Source: Thiomonas sp.
GTDB taxonomy: Bacteria > Pseudomonadota > Gammaproteobacteria > Burkholderiales > Burkholderiaceae_C
Direction: 5' to 3'
Assembly (NCBI GenBank): GCA_027451915.1
Contig: DAIDHU010000396.1
Span: 1-8,783, forward strand
DNA: 8,783 nt
A program made the translations under genes and the position numbers. This document shows positions 6,564-8,783 of this stretch, one piece after another (within the stretch, counting starts at the first letter, position 1; each line of letters opens with the position of its first letter). The notes beneath the pieces were generated by a model. That model did no database searches and was not told where the DNA came from. It saw only the letters and a list, made by a program, of their open reading frames with translations.

Positions 6564-6761
6564 TCAGTCCTCCTTGGGGGCCGTGGGGGCGGCCTGCAGA
6601 TCTTCGAGGATCTCCGGCAGGATGCCGAGCACCAGGGCAATTTCCTCCGCGCTCGGCGAGGCCCGATCATCGAAGGGGAAATCTACCGCAATGCGACCGG
6701 TCGCAGGGGGCGGCCGAACGCGCTGGGGGCGGGGGTGCCGGCCGGTGGTCTTATTTTCCAT
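6564..6761 (-). CDS. Small protein coupled to the recombinase, function unknown
   Basis: This 65-residue frame is not one I recognise. It starts with a basic, proline-rich stretch (residues 1-22, many Arg and Pro). It continues as RIAVDFPFDD (23-32) and a probable acidic helix SAEEIALVLGILPEILEDL (37-55). Codon choice is GC-rich at third positions and looks coding. The stop is 2 nt before the recombinase ATG, and the recombinase Shine-Dalgarno lies in its last codons, so the two genes are probably translated together. GGAGG directly abuts the ATG at 6761, which is closer than normal; a GTG at 6770 is an alternative start adding three residues. The position suggests a recombination accessory or regulatory protein, but that is inference from context only. 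Confidence 0.6.
   Translation of the reverse strand: MENKTTGRHPRPQRVRPPPATGRIAVDFPFDDRASPSAEEIALVLGILPEILEDLQAAPTAPKED
6569..6575 (-). promoter_or_regulatory. Ribosome binding site of the recombinase
   Basis: AAGGAGG on the minus strand, 7 nt before the ATG at 6561, is a near-perfect Shine-Dalgarno. It sits within the last codons (Lys-Glu-Asp) of the upstream small gene, which supports coupling and fixes the recombinase start. Confidence 0.85.
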
Positions 6762-7009
6762 CCTCCGCACAGATCGCCGCCCAAAACAAATTCTGCGGTG
6801 TCGGCAAAGAGGGACTTCAGTCGGACGAGGTGGAGCGGATGAGCGGTAGGAGCGTCGTCCTGGAGGGTGGCAGCTGCGACGAGCCGGAGACTTCGCCTTG
6901 GGAGGCGGGGCCAACCACGATGGTCAGCGAGCGGCGGCGCGCAACGCGACGCACCTTTCTCCACAAGGAGTGCAGGCCGGCGAGTTGACCTGTCAACAGG
7001 CCGGCAGCC
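6762..7009. other. Gap between the kfrA-like gene and the small gene
   Basis: These 248 nt have no convincing gene. Minus-strand frames here start only at GTG or TTG and give Arg/Pro/Ser-rich translations typical of noncoding GC-rich DNA. The left half should hold any promoter of the small gene-recombinase pair, but I found no good sigma-70 pair. The right end holds a strong dyad (6976-7005). Confidence 0.5.
6976..7005. repeat. 30-bp interrupted dyad just after the kfrA-like gene
   Basis: Symmetry about 6990/6991 gives arms GCCGGC and GTTGAC mirrored by GTCAAC and GCCGGC, with only a 2-nt mismatch on each side between inner and outer arms and a 2-nt centre. It ends 4 nt beyond the kfrA-like stop. 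No T tract follows on the minus strand, so a classical intrinsic terminator is not supported. A protein-binding site or a rho-assisted stop is possible. Confidence 0.6.
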
Positions 7010-7834
7010 TCAGCGCCTGGGTGGACGCGACTCGACAGCGGGGGCGGCGCCGGTCCTCGGCGGGAGGCTGCCCGAAGCCATACCTGTCCGCGGGTTTTCG
7101 ATTGCGGCAGGCAATCGCTCCGTCAACTGATCGACTCGCTCCCGCGCCTTTTCCGCCAGGGCATTCGCGCGCTCCACTTCCATCTTCATCTCGGCGAAGC
7201 GCTCTCCGAGGTCCTTTTGCCGTGCGGCCAGGACGGCCACGCGCTGCTCGGCCTGGGCGCGCCCCAGGCGCTCCTGTTCCAGCTTTTCTTGAACGGCCCT
7301 GAGGTCGGATTGGAGCTGCCCCAGGGATTCGAGGCGCACGACTACCCGGGCCAGCTCCGTGCGCGCAGCTTCGGCACTCTGACGTTCCTGCGCTGCATCT
7401 GCCTTCGCAGCGGCCAACTCAAGGTCTAGCTGCTTTGCCCGCCCATCGGCTGCAGCCCGCTGGGCCTCGAGCTTTGCGACCGCTGCAGTGCTTTCCTCCA
7501 GGTCCTTGGTTAGGCGCTCGCTTTCGGCAGCGAGATCTGCAGTAACTTGAAACTGCTCGGCCAGCTCGGCATCGAGCGGCGCCCGGGCGGCGGCCACTTC
7601 GGCCGCGATGAAATCCATCAGGGACCGTTGCAGCACGGGAGGCAGGATGGGCTGCGCCAGCGGTGGACGGGCATGGGCTTCGCGCCATCGCTGCATGTGC
7701 CCGTTGATCGTCGACATGCTGCCGTGTCCAATCCGCGCGTGCACCTCGCGCAGTGTCGGCCGAATGCCCTCGGCTTGAAGAGCATCGGCAACTGCAAAGG
7801 TCTGTTCGGGGGTGACGGTTGCTTCACGCGGCAT
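7010..7834 (-). CDS. KfrA-type DNA-binding coiled-coil protein
   Basis: The family is named for plasmid RK2 KfrA, a DNA-binding protein with a long helical tail that represses its own promoter and has been linked to plasmid maintenance. This 274-residue protein has a KfrA_N-like domain at about residues 5-115. It contains the helix-turn-helix-like RPTLREVHARIGHGSMSTI (25-43) and the following GHMQRW. An almost uninterrupted Ala/Glu/Gln/Arg/Leu coiled coil covers about 85-240. A disordered Pro/Arg tail ends it (245-274). The ATG at 7834 gives the normal N-terminus; the frame can be extended to a TTG at 7906, but this would translate the upstream repeats. Its ribosome site is weak. It precedes the small gene and recombinase by 248 nt on the same strand. 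A structural or segregation role beyond autoregulation is inference. Confidence 0.85.
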   Translation of the reverse strand: MPREATVTPEQTFAVADALQAEGIRPTLREVHARIGHGSMSTINGHMQRWREAHARPPLAQPILPPVLQRSLMDFIAAEVAAARAPLDAELAEQFQVTADLAAESERLTKDLEESTAAVAKLEAQRAAADGRAKQLDLELAAAKADAAQERQSAEAARTELARVVVRLESLGQLQSDLRAVQEKLEQERLGRAQAEQRVAVLAARQKDLGERFAEMKMEVERANALAEKARERVDQLTERLPAAIENPRTGMASGSLPPRTGAAPAVESRPPRR

Positions 7835-7855
7835 GATGACGATCTCGGAGTGGCA

Positions 7856-7901
7856 GTGATACGATTCGAATGATATGAAACGGTACGCTATGAAATGATA
7901 C
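7856..7901 (-). promoter_or_regulatory. Tandem 15-bp repeats, probable operator of the kfrA-like gene
   Basis: Read in the gene direction, GTATCATTTCATAGC (7901-7887) is followed directly by GTACCGTTTCATATC (7886-7872), identical at 12 of 15 positions. A partial third match, GTATCAC, lies at 7862-7856, and an ATTCGAAT palindrome (7864-7871) lies between. The block is clearly AT-richer than its surroundings and lies 22-67 nt before the start codon, where an autorepressor would bind. No clear -35/-10 pair was identified within it. Confidence 0.5.
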
Positions 7902-8227
7902 AGCAAGACGTGGCACTGTGCGGGAGAGTCGGCGTCTTGTTTCCTTGCCGATCATCTGGGCAGGAGGCCTTCGAAATCAAAATCCGTGGCCCCAGAAGGG
8001 AAGTAAGCCAAGCGGACAAGGCGAAGGAGCTGCACAGCGTGGGGGCTGTCCAGGGGACGGCCGCCACGATGGGCATTCGCGTTGGCCGTGGGATGCGGGG
8101 GCGCTGACCTGCGTGACCGCCAGCACTCCAGCAACCTGGGGATGGCTCCTTATGCCAAAAAACCGTGCGGAAGGATGCGGAGGCCTGCTTGGTCGCGCGG
8201 ACGGCAAGCGCCGCCTGGCCTTTCACC
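7902..8227. other. Gene-free stretch upstream of the kfrA-like gene
   Basis: I see no supported gene in these 326 nt. A plus-strand frame (7895-8107, 70 residues) lacks a ribosome site and uses several rare codons. The minus-strand frames are Arg/Ser/Pro-rich or start at TTG. The stretch contains inverted arms CAAGACG (7904-7910) and CGTCTTG (7933-7939) with a 22-nt loop, close to the operator repeats. It also has a run of six A (8157-8162) that reads as a T run after the 8228 gene but lacks a convincing stem. Confidence 0.5.
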
Positions 8228-8783
8228 TCACCGCTTCCCCCAGGTGCGCTCGGGCTGCACCGTGTCCTCCCACTCCGCGAGCACATCGTCCTCCCAGGCG
8301 TGCTCTGCGTCCCACGCCTGCACATCCTGCTCGTTCGCGAGCCGCGCCTCCACGGCCTGATCCAGTTCCTCATGGGGCATCTCGCTTGCGCGCCTCGGAG
8401 GTCTTGCCAGCGCAGCTCGGAGTTCCTCGGGCATTACGACTTCGATGGACACCTGCGAGGAAGGGAAGAGTGCGATCGACTTGTGCTCGGTGGGATGCCT
8501 GCGCAGCCGCCCGGTGGGGCTGCGGGAGGTCAGCGGCACCCTCTCGCGCGCCAGCGCAGTGCGCCAGCTCCTGGCGAAGGCTTCGCGGGTGCACAGTATG
8601 CGCAGTTCGTGCTCCTCGCGCAGCTGCTCCTTCCAGGCGCAGCAGCAGTAGTCCTTCTCCATGGTGCCCTTGGCGCTGTTTTCCAGTTCGACGTACACGC
8701 GAACCCAGGCATCGTCGCGAGTCAGGCTGGGGCGCAGGAGCACGCAGTCAGCAACCCGGTTGCCGGGCCGGCGCGGCACGCGC
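8228..8783 (-). CDS. Unrecognised element protein, C-terminal part (5' end outside window)
   Basis: The frame is open to the window edge, and 184 residues are visible before the TGA at 8230-8228. I do not recognise it with confidence. Composition is balanced, not the Arg/Pro-rich pattern of false frames. Visible parts are an N-terminal segment RDDAWVRVYVELENSAKG, with hydrophobic strands leading to an ELE triplet and a lysine, then a helical KEQLREEHELRILCTREAFARSW. A basic stretch and the segment HKSIALFPSSQVSIEVVMPEELR follow. The acidic, tryptophan-rich tail contains AWDAEHAWEDDVLAEWED. The D...ExE...K pattern could be a nuclease-like (PD-(D/E)xK) core, as in replication-relaxation proteins of mobile elements. 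That is a weak guess. It also has a local CCC triplet (YCCCAW). It is followed by a gene-free stretch and then the kfrA-like gene on the same strand. Confidence 0.65.
   Translation of the reverse strand, partial: RVPRRPGNRVADCVLLRPSLTRDDAWVRVYVELENSAKGTMEKDYCCCAWKEQLREEHELRILCTREAFARSWRTALARERVPLTSRSPTGRLRRHPTEHKSIALFPSSQVSIEVVMPEELRAALARPPRRASEMPHEELDQAVEARLANEQDVQAWDAEHAWEDDVLAEWEDTVQPERTWGKR

Larger units (their letters stand above)
4981..8783. mobile_element. One end of an integrated element at tRNA-Asn
   Basis: From just after the tRNA to the window edge, all genes are minus-strand and unlike the housekeeping genes to the left: serine recombinase, small coupled protein, KfrA-type protein, and an unrecognised partial gene. 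Base composition is visibly less GC-rich through the recombinase and around the kfrA-like promoter. The recombinase next to the target tRNA marks this as the attachment-proximal end. No conjugation, phage structural or cargo genes are visible, so the type of element is open. The right boundary is not in the window. Confidence 0.75.

Noticed and set aside
6762..6964. Minus-strand frames upstream of the small gene (starts at 6914 and 6964)
   Set aside because: They need TTG or GTG starts without ribosome sites, and the translation is Arg/Pro/Ser-rich.
7835..7906. 24-residue N-terminal extension of the KfrA-like protein
   Set aside because: It needs a TTG start and would translate the AT-rich tandem repeats; the KfrA_N domain starts normally at the ATG at 7834.
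7895..8107. Plus-strand frame of 70 residues diverging from the kfrA-like gene
   Set aside because: No ribosome site, rare codons (ATA, AGA, AGG), and the start lies within the tandem repeats; not enough to call a gene.
8157..8227. Terminator after the 8228 gene (T run on the minus strand at 8162-8157)
   Set aside because: The T6 run is there, but the sequence before it gives only a weak, interrupted stem.
7888..8373. Minus-strand frame of 161 residues before the kfrA-like gene
   Set aside because: It overlaps the better 8228-8783 gene out of frame and is Arg/Ser/Thr-rich with no recognisable domain.
1..8783. CRISPR array, IS element, integron or phage structural genes
   Set aside because: No spaced direct repeats, transposase, attC-like arrays or capsid/tail genes are visible; repeats are limited to the tolA units and the kfrA-like upstream block.

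Overview
The window is GC-rich beta-proteobacterial chromosome carrying one end of an integrated mobile element. The order of Burkholderiales is my best placement: the tRNA-Asn sequence, the very high third-position GC and the arrangement dnaE / tolARQ-ybgC / riboflavin synthase all fit. A Comamonadaceae-like or related genome is an inference, not something the sequence proves.

Backbone (about 1-4980). The 3' part of dnaE (DNA polymerase III alpha subunit) runs rightward and ends facing the end of tolA. On the minus strand lies ybgC-tolQ-tolR-tolA, transcribed leftward. It encodes an acyl-CoA thioesterase and the inner-membrane energising half of the Tol-Pal cell-envelope system. The tolB and pal genes that normally follow tolA are absent here, because dnaE occupies that place. 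A stand-alone riboflavin synthase gene lies divergent to ybgC, and a tRNA-Asn(GUU) gene with its own promoter follows it.

Mobile element (about 4981 to the window end). Base composition drops visibly after the tRNA. A minus-strand serine recombinase of 540 residues reads toward the tRNA, and its last 13 codons and stop codon are the antisense of the tRNA 3' half. This marks the integration junction. Upstream of it, in the same direction, are a 65-residue protein whose gene ends 2 nt before the recombinase start, a KfrA-type DNA-binding coiled-coil protein, and the 3' part of an unrecognised gene that leaves the window. The AT-rich region before the kfrA-like gene carries 15-bp tandem repeats that look like an operator.

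The likely logic is that the recombinase integrates and excises the element at tRNA-Asn, and the small coupled protein may assist it. The KfrA-like protein may regulate or help maintain the element. The distal end, cargo and second attachment site lie outside the window, so the element type (ICE, island or integrated plasmid) cannot be decided.
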